From contig JACKQL020000019.1 of NCBI GenBank assembly GCA_018296165.2, forward strand, positions 124,001 to 188,000: a stretch of DNA of 64,000 nt, in the 5' to 3' direction. The notes below the pieces were generated by a model that was not told where the DNA came from, ran no database searches, and saw nothing but the letters and a program-made list of their open reading frames with translations. The stretch is from Termitomyces sp. T153. Lineage: Eukaryota; Basidiomycota; Agaricomycetes; Agaricales; Lyophyllaceae. The position numbers and the translations under genes were made by a program. Below, piece by piece: positions 32,976-45,564 of this stretch. Position 1 is the stretch's first letter. Each line of letters starts with the position of its first letter.

Positions 32976-34270
32976 TCAGTATGCTTTTGAGTCTTGTACA
33001 TATCCAACTAACACACATTTGATTCCTCGAGGGTTCAATTTTGGATTGTGCTGATTCAGTATGAGAACAAAGGCGTGGCATCCAATCTCCTGCATGTGTG
33101 TATAGTCTGGCATGTGTTGATACCACAGTTCAAATGGTGTTTTGCCATTGAGCGATTTGGTGAGTGTTTTGACATGTAGGTGTGCTGATGTGAGGTAGAA
33201 TTCATCCCAGAGGTTGTCAGGACATTTTGCAGCTATCCTCATCATCCTTGCTTTTCCTTGCAATGTCCTATGCATGCGCTCAACTCGGCCCATGTGCTGC
33301 AATGTATATGGCACTCCAAGTTCATGTTCAGAGCCTGTCAATGATAACCATGCCTGCATTTGGTGGTTCTTGAGTTCTCCATCATGCTCAGTTTGATAGG
33401 TGCTGACTTTGCTTCCAGTTTCTAGTTCTCTGGCCCTCTTCCAGGACTGTAGGGCTGGGAATGCCTCATTCTTAGACTTCAAGAGGATTGACCATGCCAT
33501 ATTTGTATAATCATCAACTAGATCCATGATATATTTGTTGCCTGTATGCAACTGAACACTCATTGGCCCAGCTAAGTCTACCCAAACTATCTGCAACCTC
33601 TTCCTTGCTCTATGCCCATCCTTCCGTACCTTGGAAACTGATGATTTTGTCTGTTTTCCCAAGATACAGAGGTCACATTTAGGCTGGGCAAGGAGAGGAG
33701 CAGTAGGTGTACCTGGGAGTAGACTAGCATGGGCCATGGTAGTGACGACCTGGTAATTTGTGTGTCCCAGTCACCAGTGCCAGGTGTCGAGGCTGATGGA
33801 GTATGTGCAGTAAGAGCATGTTCAGCAAGTGCGTTTTGGAGATTGAGGGTGTACAGGCATTGTCCAAGGATCAATGGTCCTGAGGCTAGGAGTGTGCTGC
33901 TGTTCTTGTCTAAGATAGTTACTCCAGAGCGTCTGAATGTGATTGCTGCATTCATGCCCCCTACCAATAGCATGGATACTGAGACGAGACAGACTGCTGA
34001 TCCAGGGATGTAAAGCGCATTCTTGAGAGTGATTTTGATTTGTTCTTGCACATAAAGGGTAATGCGGCCTATGCCCACAGCCTCAACAAATGAGCCTCCA
34101 ACACTCTTGACCTGTCATGGTGGAATGGGCTGAAGATCAACAAAGTCGGTGGCATATGGAGAAATACGCACAGTAGCTCCTGAGTCTAGATAGAAGGGTT
34201 TCTCATCGAGTGATACGATTGGTTTGCAGCCCAAATGTTCAAGCAGGGCAACTACTGTTGTTGCAAGGAT
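32976..34270 (-). pseudogene. Copia protease and integrase, degenerate
   Basis: The protease motif FYLDSGATVRIS is at about 34170-34205. The GAG-pre-integrase box near 33745-33790 reads WHW-stop-LGH where WHRRLGH is usual, and both changes fit CGN codons losing CpG. The integrase frame (32976-33737) has the zinc pair CDLCILGKQ and the catalytic core with VWVDLAGPM, YQTEHDGELKN and YTLQHMGRVERMHRTL, matching the D, D and E of the DDE site. A frameshift near 33790 separates protease from integrase. The integrase would insert the cDNA into the genome. Confidence 0.85.
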
Positions 34271-34573
34271 AGTGTCTCAGTTCTGTACAGTGTTGCCTGT
34301 CCAGTTGACCGTTGCTCTGAGTTCATTATCTAGATTGTCAAGGAGTGCCATGAACTCTTGATATTTGAAGAATTCAGTGGAGTTATCAGGTGTGATGGTG
34401 GCAATTGCAGCAACATTGTTGGACTTAGGGGTTCTGGTCATCTCCAGTTGTATCTTCTGAAGGTGTGTCATATCAACGATATATGCCTGCCCATCCAGGC
34501 CCTTGACAGCAATGCCATTTTTAGTGTTATTGCTTTTGGAGTTTTGTGCTTTCCCTCCTCCTCACGCAGCACG

Positions 34574-35440
34574 TCATGCAGCCTTGGACTCCTCTATTGT
34601 CTTCCCAGCCATGCCCCCTCCTGATCTGACACACCACTCCTTTGTGTGTCCATGACAGGGCACGCCCTGCACAAAGCATACTTTGCAGCAAGGGTATCCA
34701 GGGCCATGATTGTGAGTGTGGCCCTTAGAGTCTCTAGTTAAGAGGGCAGTGTCAAAGGAAGATGGTTTTGAGAGAGTGGCGAGGCTATCAATGGTCTGGA
34801 ATAGTTTCCGAATGTCACTGGAAGTGTAGGGTTTCTCAGTGGTTGAGTCAGCAAGGCCACATGATACTTGAGTTTGGACAGATTCGAAAGATTTATCATT
34901 GATGGAGTTGAGAAGGGCAATGCATTTGAGAAGGTCCCTGTCAATGCTGCTGATGGCAAATGCATGGTTGACGAGTTTGCAGATCTTATGGGCAGTGGTT
35001 TCAATGGGCTTGGAGATTGGTGCGTAGGTAGATAGAGCCTCATGGATAAGAGCAACCTGTTTAACTGGGCCTTTGTGATGTGCCCTTGCCTTCAAGGAGT
35101 CGTAGCACTCCTTGGCTGTGCCATCAGTATCCAGGCCTTCCTGCTTGGCATCTGTTATGGCAGCTTGGATAATGCTGATGATCAGGTCGTTGTTGGACAA
35201 CCAGTTTGCATAGGCAGAGGGTTCAGTTCTTGGATCAGGCTGCATGATCAGATGTTCAGGCTTCTTCTTGGGCATGAAGATGTAGCGGTCTAGGCTGCTC
35301 TGTTGTAAGAAAATCTTGAGCTTCATAGACCACCTGGTGAATTCTTCCATGGTGCAGTCAAACAGAGTTTCTGAGGCTGGCCAGTGAGCATTCAGTTTAG
35401 CAAGGTGGATGTGGGGGTAGGCGGCATCAGTAGAAGACAT
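34574..35440 (-). CDS. Copia gag (UBN2-like) frame, still open
   Basis: This 288-residue frame starts MSSTDAAYPHIHLAKL. It has the copia gag core (WSMKLKIFLQQSSLDRYI, NDLIISIIQAAITDAK, TAKECYDSLKARAH, FAISSIDRDLLKCIALLNS) and a C-terminal Cys/His cluster (CCKVCFVQGVPCHGHTKEWC). Downstream the polyprotein continues after two nearby TGA codons whose contexts fit former CGA. In an active element gag and pol would be one polyprotein, so the shortened frame is decay. Gag forms the virus-like particle. Confidence 0.8.
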   Translation of the reverse strand: MSSTDAAYPHIHLAKLNAHWPASETLFDCTMEEFTRWSMKLKIFLQQSSLDRYIFMPKKKPEHLIMQPDPRTEPSAYANWLSNNDLIISIIQAAITDAKQEGLDTDGTAKECYDSLKARAHHKGPVKQVALIHEALSTYAPISKPIETTAHKICKLVNHAFAISSIDRDLLKCIALLNSINDKSFESVQTQVSCGLADSTTEKPYTSSDIRKLFQTIDSLATLSKPSSFDTALLTRDSKGHTHNHGPGYPCCKVCFVQGVPCHGHTKEWCVRSGGGMAGKTIEESKAA

Positions 35441-35640
35441 TGTAGTAGGAGAGGGATGGCAGAGCCAGATTCCTTATAGATTCAGCAGCCAGAGAACAAA
35501 GAGAACAAAAGATCGATGCATGGAGATAGTGACACGCTGATAAGATCTTGCAGGATCTGGAGTTCGCAGGTGTGAAGAGTGTGAAGAGTGTGTAGAGCAA
35601 AGAGTAAGGGTCCTGAATGTTGTCACTTAGTGTGTGTAGC

Positions 35641-35656
35641 AGCAATTCCCATAACC
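35641..35656 (-). promoter_or_regulatory. Primer-binding site, half-tRNA type
   Basis: Directly after the 5' LTR the minus strand reads GGTTATGGGAATTGCT. GGTTATG is complementary to the anticodon-loop region (CAUAACC) of initiator tRNA-Met. This is the internal-fragment priming known for copia-type elements, rather than priming by the 3' end. Confidence 0.6.
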
Positions 35657-35983
35657 TGTTAGAACCCTGACAGCGTGTAAGTAAATCCTCAACACAACGT
35701 ATAATTGAGTGTGCGTATATACCTGACAGCGTGTAAGTAAATCTAAGTACACACAGTCAGTATGGAGAGGCCCTGTACGTAGAATGAGCACTTACCCTCA
35801 ACACAACATATAATTGAGTGAGGGTTCATGTATGGGGAAGGGATATATATACTGTATCTGTAACAATGGAAGACTGTGGCCATAGGGCCAGTAATCGAGA
35901 CAATGCGAGTGTGATATATGTGATGGCATAAAGACATGCCACAATAGGGGCCGAGGTTGATGGTGTATTCAGGAACGCCAACA
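35657..35983 (-). repeat. 5' LTR of the copia element
   Basis: This 327-bp repeat pairs with 30389-30715 and is followed by the GACAC target duplicate at 35984-35988. Confidence 0.95.
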
Positions 35984-35988
35984 GACAC

Positions 35989-38900
35989 ATCATGAGATAA
36001 GATTATAATCAAAACTCAAGTGATTTGTTTGTGGGTCACAAATCACATATAATCTAAGGTATTAGAATATGACTACAACATGATTCCTCTGGGATCTCAT
36101 GAGTCCTGTGTGTTGGTCATACATGGCCATATTTGCTAAGCAACTTTTTTGTGATGTAGGTCCACTTTTTTCTTCCGCTTGTCCATTTTTATTTGATGGG
36201 GTCTGCTGTCAATATTTGTCACACCCGGTTTGGTCACAAAGTCACGATTTCGAGCAGTATTGTCTTGGTTGAGATATATTTTATCTACCTGGTGCATGAT
36301 TGGACACACCGGAAATATGTTGAGAGATTTTACTTGTGTCAGGTTCTTGTGGTATATAATGTGATATGATATTTTTTTTTCACCTAGACGTATCACTTCA
36401 ATTTCTTCGAGGCTTCAGCTCATAATAAAGGTAATGAATCCTATGTCTTTTAAATACTGTGTCTTTCAAACCGAGCAGTCCACGTGACAAAATTACGCCT
36501 TCTGGCCAAAGGTCAATGGATGTGCCAGAAGAGCTGATCTTGAAAATTGACATGCCGTGAAATGTTCTGAACGAGTCTCTTCTCAAGAAGGTTGCATAAA
36601 GTTTTGAATTCATTCAGAAAATGAACCCCGGAAGTATCCACAAGACTTTCACTACCTTACAAGATTCTTGTTCTGGACATAAACTTGAAGCAAGGAAATA
36701 GCAATTAGCAAAGAAAACATAAGCTCTGTTTGTTTTTCCTCTCATTTCTCTGGATGAATTACACCTCGGAAATTGCTACTGATCTTCCTAAATAATACCT
36801 GACCCTGGAGGACAGCGGTATATGAGGCAGTTGAGCTAGACTATGTGTGGTCAGAAACTAATTCTTAACGAAGGCAAAAGTTTGGGCTTCTGAAGCGGGC
36901 GCTTCGGTCAGATGAATGACGCCACAATACGCCAACTCTCAGAAAAAAATGGCAAGACTTGAGGTTGTTCCGGACAATCTGATAATCCGTAAGGCGACAC
37001 CTCTATTATCCCATGTACGAGCTTGATGCAAGGTGTACAGAGTCCTGATTTATGTTTGATCCTGCTTTAAAATAAAACATCAGCACGTGCATATCACTAT
37101 CATAGAATAACCACAACCCAGGGTCAACGGCAAAGGTCGATGGATACTTCAGTCTGTCACCCTTTACAATCGCGGACTCGGGGCCTTACTGAGTGCTGAA
37201 AGAATGTAACAAGACACGACATGGTAGGACGCAGCCTGCTGCCCATTGCGCAGTTATCCTAAATTAAAGCTACCTCGCCCGGTTTCGTCTCGGGCAATAG
37301 ATACGAAAATCGCCCAAGTCTGCGATGTGACAGTGGGGTCAACTGACATAGTCTGTGCTTATATCATCACTTGGTACATGCTGAATACATGGCTGAGCAC
37401 CCGGGAAGACTCCGTGATTACAAGTATCAAGTGCGAGGTTCGAAATCGAGTTCATGTGATCGAAGTGATGATTCCGGCGCCACAACACAATATGTGCGAA
37501 CCCTCGAAGAAAGATCCCGATATTTAAGAAGTTGTTCACCATAATGGCAATCTGGGAAAGCGGCATCTTCGTTCATCGGGCCGGGTCGTCTCGATTGAAC
37601 TTGTACTCTGATGTGCTCGAAATAGACAGAACTCCAATTCATATGATCCTGTCTCAACATATATATGCCGATCGAAGCTAAATCATCAGTACGTATATAC
37701 GTCCATATGATATAATATCATCAAAACACCCGGGGTCGACGTCGAGGCCATTAATCAAAACCATTTACATCATGCTATGTGAGTATTGATTGATAGAATG
37801 CGCATTGGGTTTTTCTCAAGTCCATCACAGACTAATTTCGATTAGGAAGGACAAAATCAGCATATGTGATAAGTAAGCCGCCTACAGTTTCCTTATCCAG
37901 ATATCTTGAGATGGAGAGATAACTAATGTGCAGACGAGGTAAGGTGATATCTTGTATTTCGTTATTTCGCCGCGTGCTGCGCGTTGTCGTGTCGAATCGT
38001 GTCTTCCGAGCGCTTGAAAGGACTCAACGATTGAGCACCAAGTAAAAGGTGAAATGGCGAGAGTTCTACAATAGACCGAGACTAAGGCCGACTTGAGAAC
38101 CAGGACAGAGAGCCAAGAAGAAAGAATCAAGTACGATCCGAAAGTCCAGGCAATAGTGGATCATGAGCCATCGATCAAGTTGGTAAACGCGAAGACATGA
38201 TGGAAAAAACCAGAAAGAAGAAGTGACGTGGGCGGTGATTTCATTGATTACGGGAATATTGGTGTGATGTGTCTGGATTGACGTTGGATCCTAGATCAGA
38301 AGACGAGAGGAGGGATAAGGGGCGTGGGTGTTCAAAAGTAGGGCCTTGATCTGTAGGAAGTGTCAGAGAGATACTGTCATGAATAACGAATGTAAGTCGT
38401 ACGAGGCTGTCCACGTCATGCTGATCAATAAATGCATCATACCGAGTTCCAGCATCATCGTAGACGTAGCGTCCTCATCTCTTAGTAACTTGATACCGTC
38501 GCCAGTGATCAAGTTTGTCGTGATTTTGTAGAACTGCAGAGAGCACCCGGTACAAAGACACAGACTTGCAATGATAGTGTCACTGTTGATCGAGCGTAGG
38601 TTATAAGCGCCGGAAAGAACGCACGTACAAGTAAAGCAAATCTGATACCTACTGGCGTTTCATTGTCAATCATAATCACAAACTTGCGGCCGGTGAATAC
38701 TTGTATCGCCTGGGAGCTAAAAATAGTTGTACACAGCTGCGGACCGGAGACGATAGACTGCGGATGGAGTTTTGGTATGCTGTGCCAATGTCCCAAGGAT
38801 GTGTTTTGCCAGTTCGAACCGCTCTGCAGACCCTGAGGAAAAGAGGCCCGGACCCCAGAACAACGAAGATTTGGAGGTTTGGAATGTAACGTCGTGATCA

Positions 38901-39279
38901 TTGTGATCACTGACAGTTGCGTCTGCCGGCGTGGACGTTGTATCAAGGTGGTAACTGGTAACCAGTTGTCATCCATCTCGATTGTCTGTTTACGACTTGT
39001 CGTAGTAAAATCGACAATTGAGTGAGCCGTTCAGCGGAAATTAGCAGGCTTTATATTGAAGAGTTGTGAGAACTGGTTCACTAGGGGATCGTCAAGCAAG
39101 AAAGAAACCTGTTTAGTTTTATCCGATGGATGAAACAAGCCAAGAAGCGCACACTGATGAATTCGCACAGGAAATGATGGAGAAAAGCAATGGCATGTTA
39201 CTGATGGATTGCTCACAAATTCTCTCTATAAACTCCCTCGTCGTCGTCGAGTGCAGTGACGGCCTCAATATCGACATCG
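35989..39279. other. Intergenic, no gene recognised
   Basis: The first 150-200 bp are CpG-poor and belong to the repeat block. After that CpG content returns. A minus-strand frame of 155 codons (38509-38976) has no recognisable domain or splice partners. No tRNA and no repeated unit were seen. Confidence 0.4.
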
Positions 39280-42200
39280 ATGCCCACACTTTCCTCGTTC
39301 ATCACCTACCTCCCCAAGCGCAAGCCCAAAATCCAAGTCATAAGCCAGATTGAAAGCCCTCCGAATCTCTATCCAGCAACGGTAGCAGCAACAGCGACGT
39401 CGAAGTCGAAGTCAACGCATCACAATCACCCCTACGCACCACCTGTCATTGACATCAACGATTTGGGACGACTAGAGGAGGTAGCGGGTCCCAGTGGTAG
39501 TGCTAATGACATCAATGAGGAACCACAGGGACAGGAACATGGACCATATTATAATACTGCGAATACGCCGCGCGTCACGGTTAACGTGCCATTGGACCCT
39601 GAGCCGCTGACGGACTGGTTCCCGAGTAGTTTGTTGTCGAGGTCGAGCGAGGCGTTGACGCTTGATGCGAGGCTGAACTTGAACGAGGCAAGTGGGAGTG
39701 GGAGTGGCTATTATGCTGGTAAGGGACGAGCTATCCCGGAGATTATGGAGAAAACGAGGAATGCAGAGGACAGGAAGGACGACGCTGACAATGCCCTTGC
39801 TGGTATGAATGTACGTTCTCTATTGTCGTCGTCGTCGTCGGTGGCGGCGTCGCTGACGAACAGCCAGGGATCCTACTTTGTAGGCGACGTCCAATTCGTA
39901 TGTCCCCCATCTTTCAATAAGTATTTCTACTGGAAATCTCTACAGGACCTCCCACAGCCTTCGTTCAGAAAAACCGTCCCGACGCCCATCAAAATTCCTA
40001 AACCCTTGAGCGCCGCCGTCGCCAACAGCGGCAAAGTGCAACTCATATCCTCGCGCCCGACGTCCCAGACGTCCTCGCCAGACACCATAGCCTCTGCCGT
40101 ATCCGGAGCTACATTCGCCCGCGCACTCATGGCCAACACCTTCGTTCTCTCAGGCTCAGGCTCAGGACGCGACTCGCGCTACCGCAGTGGAGGGTCGACG
40201 CTCACAAGGACGGACTCGGCTACGCTGCCCAAGAGCGAGTTCGCGTCTGTGTCTAACGTCAATACTAACAGCTGGAGTTCGGGCGGGTCGGTGCAGTTCT
40301 CGCCTGGCTCCGGTATACCCCCTGTCCCTGGCAACGCGGAAAAGGTCTATGTGCCCCCGCAGACGCAGCGAGCGTCGGTCGAGCGTAGCATGCAACGATC
40401 CGCAAAAGAGTCTGAACCTGAGCATAAACTCCATACACCACCAACACATTCAGATACACCCTCACTCGCATCGACCATCGCTCTCGCCCTCTCAGAAAGA
40501 CTGCCCATTTCCCATACACCCCTCGACACCCCCTCTCCATCCTCCGCCCCTGCCTCCTCACCTCTCTCTTCTGCCCCTTCCTCCGCCAGGGACCTCGATC
40601 ACGTACTGGACTACTACTCCTTCGCCGACACGCCCACGCCCACCCCACCGGATTCCGACGAACAACACGTGTTCCGCCCGCCGTTCTCGCCAATAATAGA
40701 GGAAAGTGCCTCACAGTTGAGTCCGCCGACGCCGTATGAGAGGGAGAGAGATGCGGCGGCGTTGGGGGCCAGGTCGCCGGAGAGCGTCCAGAGCGCAATT
40801 TCTCCTTCGTCTTTGAGTTCAGCCACGGGTGGAAAGAGGAATGTCCCCCCGGGTTCAGGGAAGTTCTTCCTAGGGTCCTCAACGAGCGCTTCAGCAGGCG
40901 GTGGTACGTCCTCTCGCCATCATACCCCTCTTCCTTATCTATAACTCCTTATAGCACGCGTAGGCTGGACAATTCGACCCGCATCCTCATCCTCATCCAC
41001 CCCACGCAGAGACTCTTCCGCCCCACTTTCACTATCAGTTCCCACACCTCTCGCTAAACCGCTTCTACCCATCGGCACCGGGCGCTCAAGGTCGCCATCC
41101 GCCTCGCCCGTAGCTTCGAATACGTTGCCGCACCGTCCTTCGTCGAAGTCGCCTACACCATCTACCTCTACTACGAATTCAACCTTGACTTCGACGAGCG
41201 CATCGACACCACACCCTCTCCCGCATTCGCACGGACACCTCACCCGTCCCTCAGTGTCCTCAGTACCAGAAAGTGTAACAAACAGTATCATCTCGGTCTC
41301 TATAACGCCCACGCCCCCCTCCTTATCTCCTCCCCTCGCTTTCCCTGGCAGCTCGAACCCCTCTACCTCTAACTCGATGTCCAGCCGAAAAGGTAAACAG
41401 AACCCTACGCTCACGATGACGCCGCCGCGGCGCCCACGCCCGCAGAACCGCTCCGGGAGCGCGCCAGTCCCGAGCCCGATCAAGGTTGTGAGGAACGTGG
41501 GTGGGGCGATGTATGATTTGGGATCGAGTGGAGGAGGGACGCCGGGGAACGAGGGTGTGGATGGACGGAGAGGGAATAGGGTTGGCGAGGATGAGAAGAG
41601 TCAGGAAGGAGATGAGAATGGGGTTGAGGACGAGGATCACGAGACGGATAAGGACAGGGACGAGGCGGAAGACAATAACAATAACAAGCGTGACCTTGAA
41701 CTTGCACAAGAACGAGAACGAGAACAAAAAGACCAAACCCACGACATCACACGTACCGGCACCCTCAGATCCCAACAAACCTTTCCCGAAACCCCCACCG
41801 CGTTCTCACCCACATCCACTGCCTCTCCATTCACCTCAGTCTCCCCAACGCCCTTCACAGCTTTCTCTCCCTCACCCTATACCGTCCCCACCTCCGTCGC
41901 TGTCTCGCCCGCGGCGGGCATAGGCATAGGCGAGTACCCGATGGTCATGCCGTATACGCCCGAGTCGGCGTCGGTGGTGTCAGCGTTTGCTACCCAACAG
42001 CAGCAGGATCAGATCTTGTTGACCCGCGCGGCGACGAGTATACAGACTCAGAGGGCGCAGAGGCCGGGATCGAGGGGCGCTAGACATTCCAAGCAGGGAT
42101 CTCGGGAGAGGGTTGGAACGGGAAGCGAGCAGGGGGGAGAGTCGGGCGTGGAGTTGGGGTTGCACAAGAGGGAGCAGGAGGGTGTGGAGAAGGAAGGAAC

Positions 42201-45200
42201 AGAAAAGAGAGAAGAGAAGGAACATAAAGAAAAAGAAAAAGGCACTGAGTCTCCCGTCCCGCCCATGACCCCGAAATCTTCCCCGACTACCGACCAAGAT
42301 AGATCTTCTTTATCACACTTCCTACCTGATGAAAAAGACAAGGAACAGGAAGAAGGATCGCATCCCGTCTCTGCCTTGGAATCAGGGTCGCCCAAGCTCC
42401 CCTCCATATTCACTTCACCTCTGAGCTCAAACTCACACGAGTCCCCACCCCAGTCTGGACCCGGACCCGGCCCACCCCCTTCAGCCCCCCTTCCCGACAC
42501 GCCCTCGCCCTCTACGGCTGTTTTGTTCGCTCCTTTCGCTTACCCCCCGCATGATATATTTCCATACACCTCACCCCAACCGCCACCGCCACCGCCACCG
42601 CCACCGTCCGCACCCATCCTGGGTACAGTCAGAGCCCCCCAAGTCTCGTCCTCGTCCTCGTCGCCGCAGACGAAAGTGTTGCCTGTTATTGTACCGGACA
42701 CGAACACGCACGATGTTCCCAATGTGCTGAATAGTGTGAATAGTATGGACAGTATGAAGACACAGGGATCGGAAGCGATGTTGTCGCATGATCATCCCTT
42801 GTCTAGATATGGTCAGAGCCAGAGCCAGAGCGGGAATGGGAATGGGGAAATTGATAGGGATGGTCATGCTGATGAGCTTAGACAGGGAGCGAGTGGAGGA
42901 GTAGCGTCGTTGTCGAGAGGTAGCACTGTAGCTGGAGGTAGCACTGGGAGGAGGGTACCCCCCGCACCAACGCGTGCTCCACCCGCCACGCCTCAGCAGC
43001 CTGTCACGATATCTCCGCCTGCACCTGCACCTGCATCTGTCTCTACGCCCAAACTGCAATCACAACCGCTCGTCCCGCCCCCTTCGCCCCTCACCGTTCA
43101 ATCACCCCAAGCATCTATCGTCCCGCCCGCATCAATCCTCCCACAAATCCCACCCCCACCGCCCCTCGACCACCCCTCCTACCCTCCCGCCCTGCATTGC
43201 GCGAACACCTTCACCGTCGCCGTCACTGGGATGCCCGTTTCCGCCACTCCCGCCACTGCCGGTACGACCGCCTCCTCCGCTCCAGCTTCAACATCAGTTT
43301 CTCCGAGTCCCAGCCGGCGCCCAGGAATGATCAACCCTCCGTCCCCACACCTCCAGCTCCCGCCCGCCCTCTCGTCCGCATCCTCTCTCTACTCGTCTTA
43401 CGAGGTTTCGTCGCCGCCTTCGTATAATGCCGTGATCAGTTGCGATAGATCGGCGGGGGAGATTATTACGCCTAGTACGAGCAGGAGTTACGACTCGAAT
43501 CATGGATTTGCGCAGCCGAATGTGCTTACGCCACTGCTTGCTAATGCTGAGTTTGTGGCGAATGTGAATGTTAATCCAGGGCCCTCAGATCGTGATGTAG
43601 GCATGTACTCGCAGATGAGCCACGGACATGGACAACAAGGAGCAGTGAATGGACCGAGGCGGAGGACACGACCGCCGTTCCCCGTCGGGCCCCGTAAGCC
43701 GATCGCTACGAGGGAACGTGGGGGGTCCGTGTCGTCTGTCATTAGCCAACAAACGCAACCACGGACGCCGCCGCAACCACAGACGCCGCCGCAACCACAG
43801 ATGCCGCCACAACTACAGATGCTGCCGCAACCACAGACGCCGCCGCAACCACAGATGCCGCCACAACTACAGATGCTGCCGCAACCACAGACGCCGCCGC
43901 AACCACAGACGCCACCGCAACCACAGACGCCACCGCAACCCCCACAGCCCTCGCCCCCGCAATTACAAACACAACTACAACCACAATCACCGCTCCAACT
44001 CGCCCGACCGCTTAGACAAACCTCGGCGCCTCTACTTTCTCCGAAATTCGCGACTACGGCCCCCAAGTGGCGCGGGTTAACATTGGAAATGGCCAAATGG
44101 ACGTTCACGTCCCAGCAGCTGCAGAATATCGTGTCTAGTGCGATACGGCAGTCGTCTGAGGCGTCAGGTATCAGGTTACTACAGCTCGAGACGGTGGAGA
44201 CGGAAATTCCAGAGGAGATGAGCCAGCTCGAGACGCTTCGCACGGACACGATGAAAAAGTACAAGGCCCTTGCTAGGAGACGCACGAATTTAATAGACAC
44301 GATGCTCAGAGCGGTTGACACAAATGATCCGGATGTAGCATTCAGGCAGTTGGAGGAACTGAAGGAGATTTGTGGTAATCTTGATAAGACAACGGAGGAT
44401 CTACATAACCTTGATGAGCAGCTCGCGCAACTTACACAGTTGACGCAGGCGCATTCGAATAGTGCGTTGGCGATGGCACTGAGAAAGATGAATGCGAGCT
44501 TCTTGAAGCAGTTGGCAGAGACGCAGAATTTGAGGCAGAAAGTTGAGACGCTGCAGACGGAGCTGGATGAGGCATGGAAGCATGCTGCGGAGGTTGCTAC
44601 GGACTATGACGATCTCAAGTCAGGCAAGATCGAGAGTCCGGATGGGGAGAATCGATTTGAGAGGGTTCTGGCTGTACGCAAGTCGAGTACTAGAGCTGCG
44701 AGGGCTGGTCTGCGGTCTGCGAACAGCGTGCGATCAAACCATCGCGATCGAGCGTCGACAGCGAGCAATGTAAGAGGTTCAAATGCTAATACGCCTTCCA
44801 GTGCCAGAACGACGTACATGGGTGATCCGCCTCCTGTACCACCCATCCCGCGTCATCGACCCGTAGAAATAAGGACCAATATACCGTTGAGGAACTCGAT
44901 AATCACAGTACGTTTTTCTGATTTCTGTGGTCCTTGACCTTATCTTCTCATGTAGGGAGTTTCTACCGAGTTCTCGACACCAAATTCAGACATGAGAGCT
45001 CTGCAGCGCGCACAGGATGAACTCTACGATATGCTGGGCATCCCCATACACGAAGGTTCTCGGCGGTCACGTTCCGTCATTGGCCTACCAAGAGATTCAG
45101 AGCCCCAGCAGTATGTCACCTCCCCATCTTATCCGAATTATGATGTGCCACAGAATACCGGGCGACGTGCCTCCCTCCCTCCAAGCGCATCTCCACCGCC

Positions 45201-45267
45201 AGATCCCTATTCTTTGACGGCGAACGCTAGTATAATGTGGTCTTCAGACAGAGCAGGCTGGTTTTGA
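39280..45267 (+). CDS. Giant Pro/Ser-rich protein with C-terminal coiled coil
   Basis: The model is 39280-39897, 39946-40903, 40955-44907 and 44956-45267, about 1,946 residues. The intron at 39898-39945 is 48 nt and in frame, so if retained the protein has 1,962 residues. The other junctions (GTACGT donors) are required by frame. Residues 1-1450 are low-complexity and rich in Ser, Pro and Thr. They include a poly-Pro run (about 1067-1080), charged blocks and a Pro-Gln repeat (about 1457-1525). The structured part is near 1557-1755. It begins PKWRGLTLEMAKWTFTSQQL and continues as long heptad helices (KYKALARRRTNLIDTMLRAV, RKMNASFLKQLAETQNLRQK). This block seems familiar from other Agaricomycetes, with no known function. 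The start at 39280 is the first ATG after an upstream in-frame TAA at 39229. Its disordered shell and coil would suit a scaffold, which is inference. Confidence 0.75.
43753..43950 (+). repeat. Coding minisatellite, 18-bp units in 54-bp higher-order repeats
   Basis: Units of the form CAACCACAGACGCCGCCG encode PQPQTPPQ-type repeats. Triplets of units differing by A/C and T/C changes (QTPPQP, QMPPQL, QMLPQP) recur as 54-bp blocks at least twice in tandem. Unit number is likely to vary between strains. Confidence 0.85.
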
Positions 45268-45564
45268 ACCCCTCCCATGACTCCTTTACTTTATCTATCT
45301 ACTCGCTATTTCAGCTAATACAAACATATCCACACTGTTTTCTTGTTTTCCTTTGTTGTATATTCTCCTTCACTCCTTACTCATCTCAAGTATGTACATA
45401 TGAACCGCTTGAGCTAGCCTCAGATACCTGCATGAATGCTATTACCCTTTTGTAATTTTTCATTAGATTGATCATAACATGACAGCACAAGAAAGCATGG
45501 CGAGGAGAACAGAATAAGATTAGTTGAAACACTGAGTGTGTTCAGGGTATCATCCAGACTATCA
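45268..45564. other. Convergent 3' intergenic region
   Basis: About 300 bp separate the stop codons of the giant protein gene (+) and the SCC3 gene (-). No other gene is seen, so the two 3' UTRs probably lie close together or overlap. Confidence 0.5.

Larger units (their letters stand above)
30384..35988 (-). mobile_element. Complete, inactive Ty1/copia retrotransposon
   Basis: Two LTRs of exactly 327 bp (30389-30715 and 35657-35983; TGTTAG...CCAACA) are flanked by GACAC on both sides (30384-30388 and 35984-35988). The coding order on the minus strand is gag, zinc knuckle, protease, integrase, reverse transcriptase, RNase H, so integrase precedes RT as in copia. The primer site next to the right LTR matches the anticodon region of initiator tRNA-Met. 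A purine tract GAGGAGGAG touches the left LTR. The LTRs differ at 13 sites (about 96 percent identity). Stops, a frameshift and an altered RT active site make it inactive. It has an intact structure but is not recent. Confidence 0.93.

Noticed and set aside
38509..38976. Minus-strand frame of 155 codons
   Set aside because: Reads like chance sequence with no motif, repeat or splice partner.
39126..39279. Upstream ATG at 39126 as a first exon of the giant protein
   Set aside because: Different frame and no convincing splice into 39280. An in-frame TAA at 39229 closes the main frame upstream, so 39280 is the simpler start.
43500..44321. Long Cys/Gly-rich minus frame opposite the Pro-Gln repeat
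   Set aside because: Produced by reading the minisatellite backwards; shadow of the giant protein gene.
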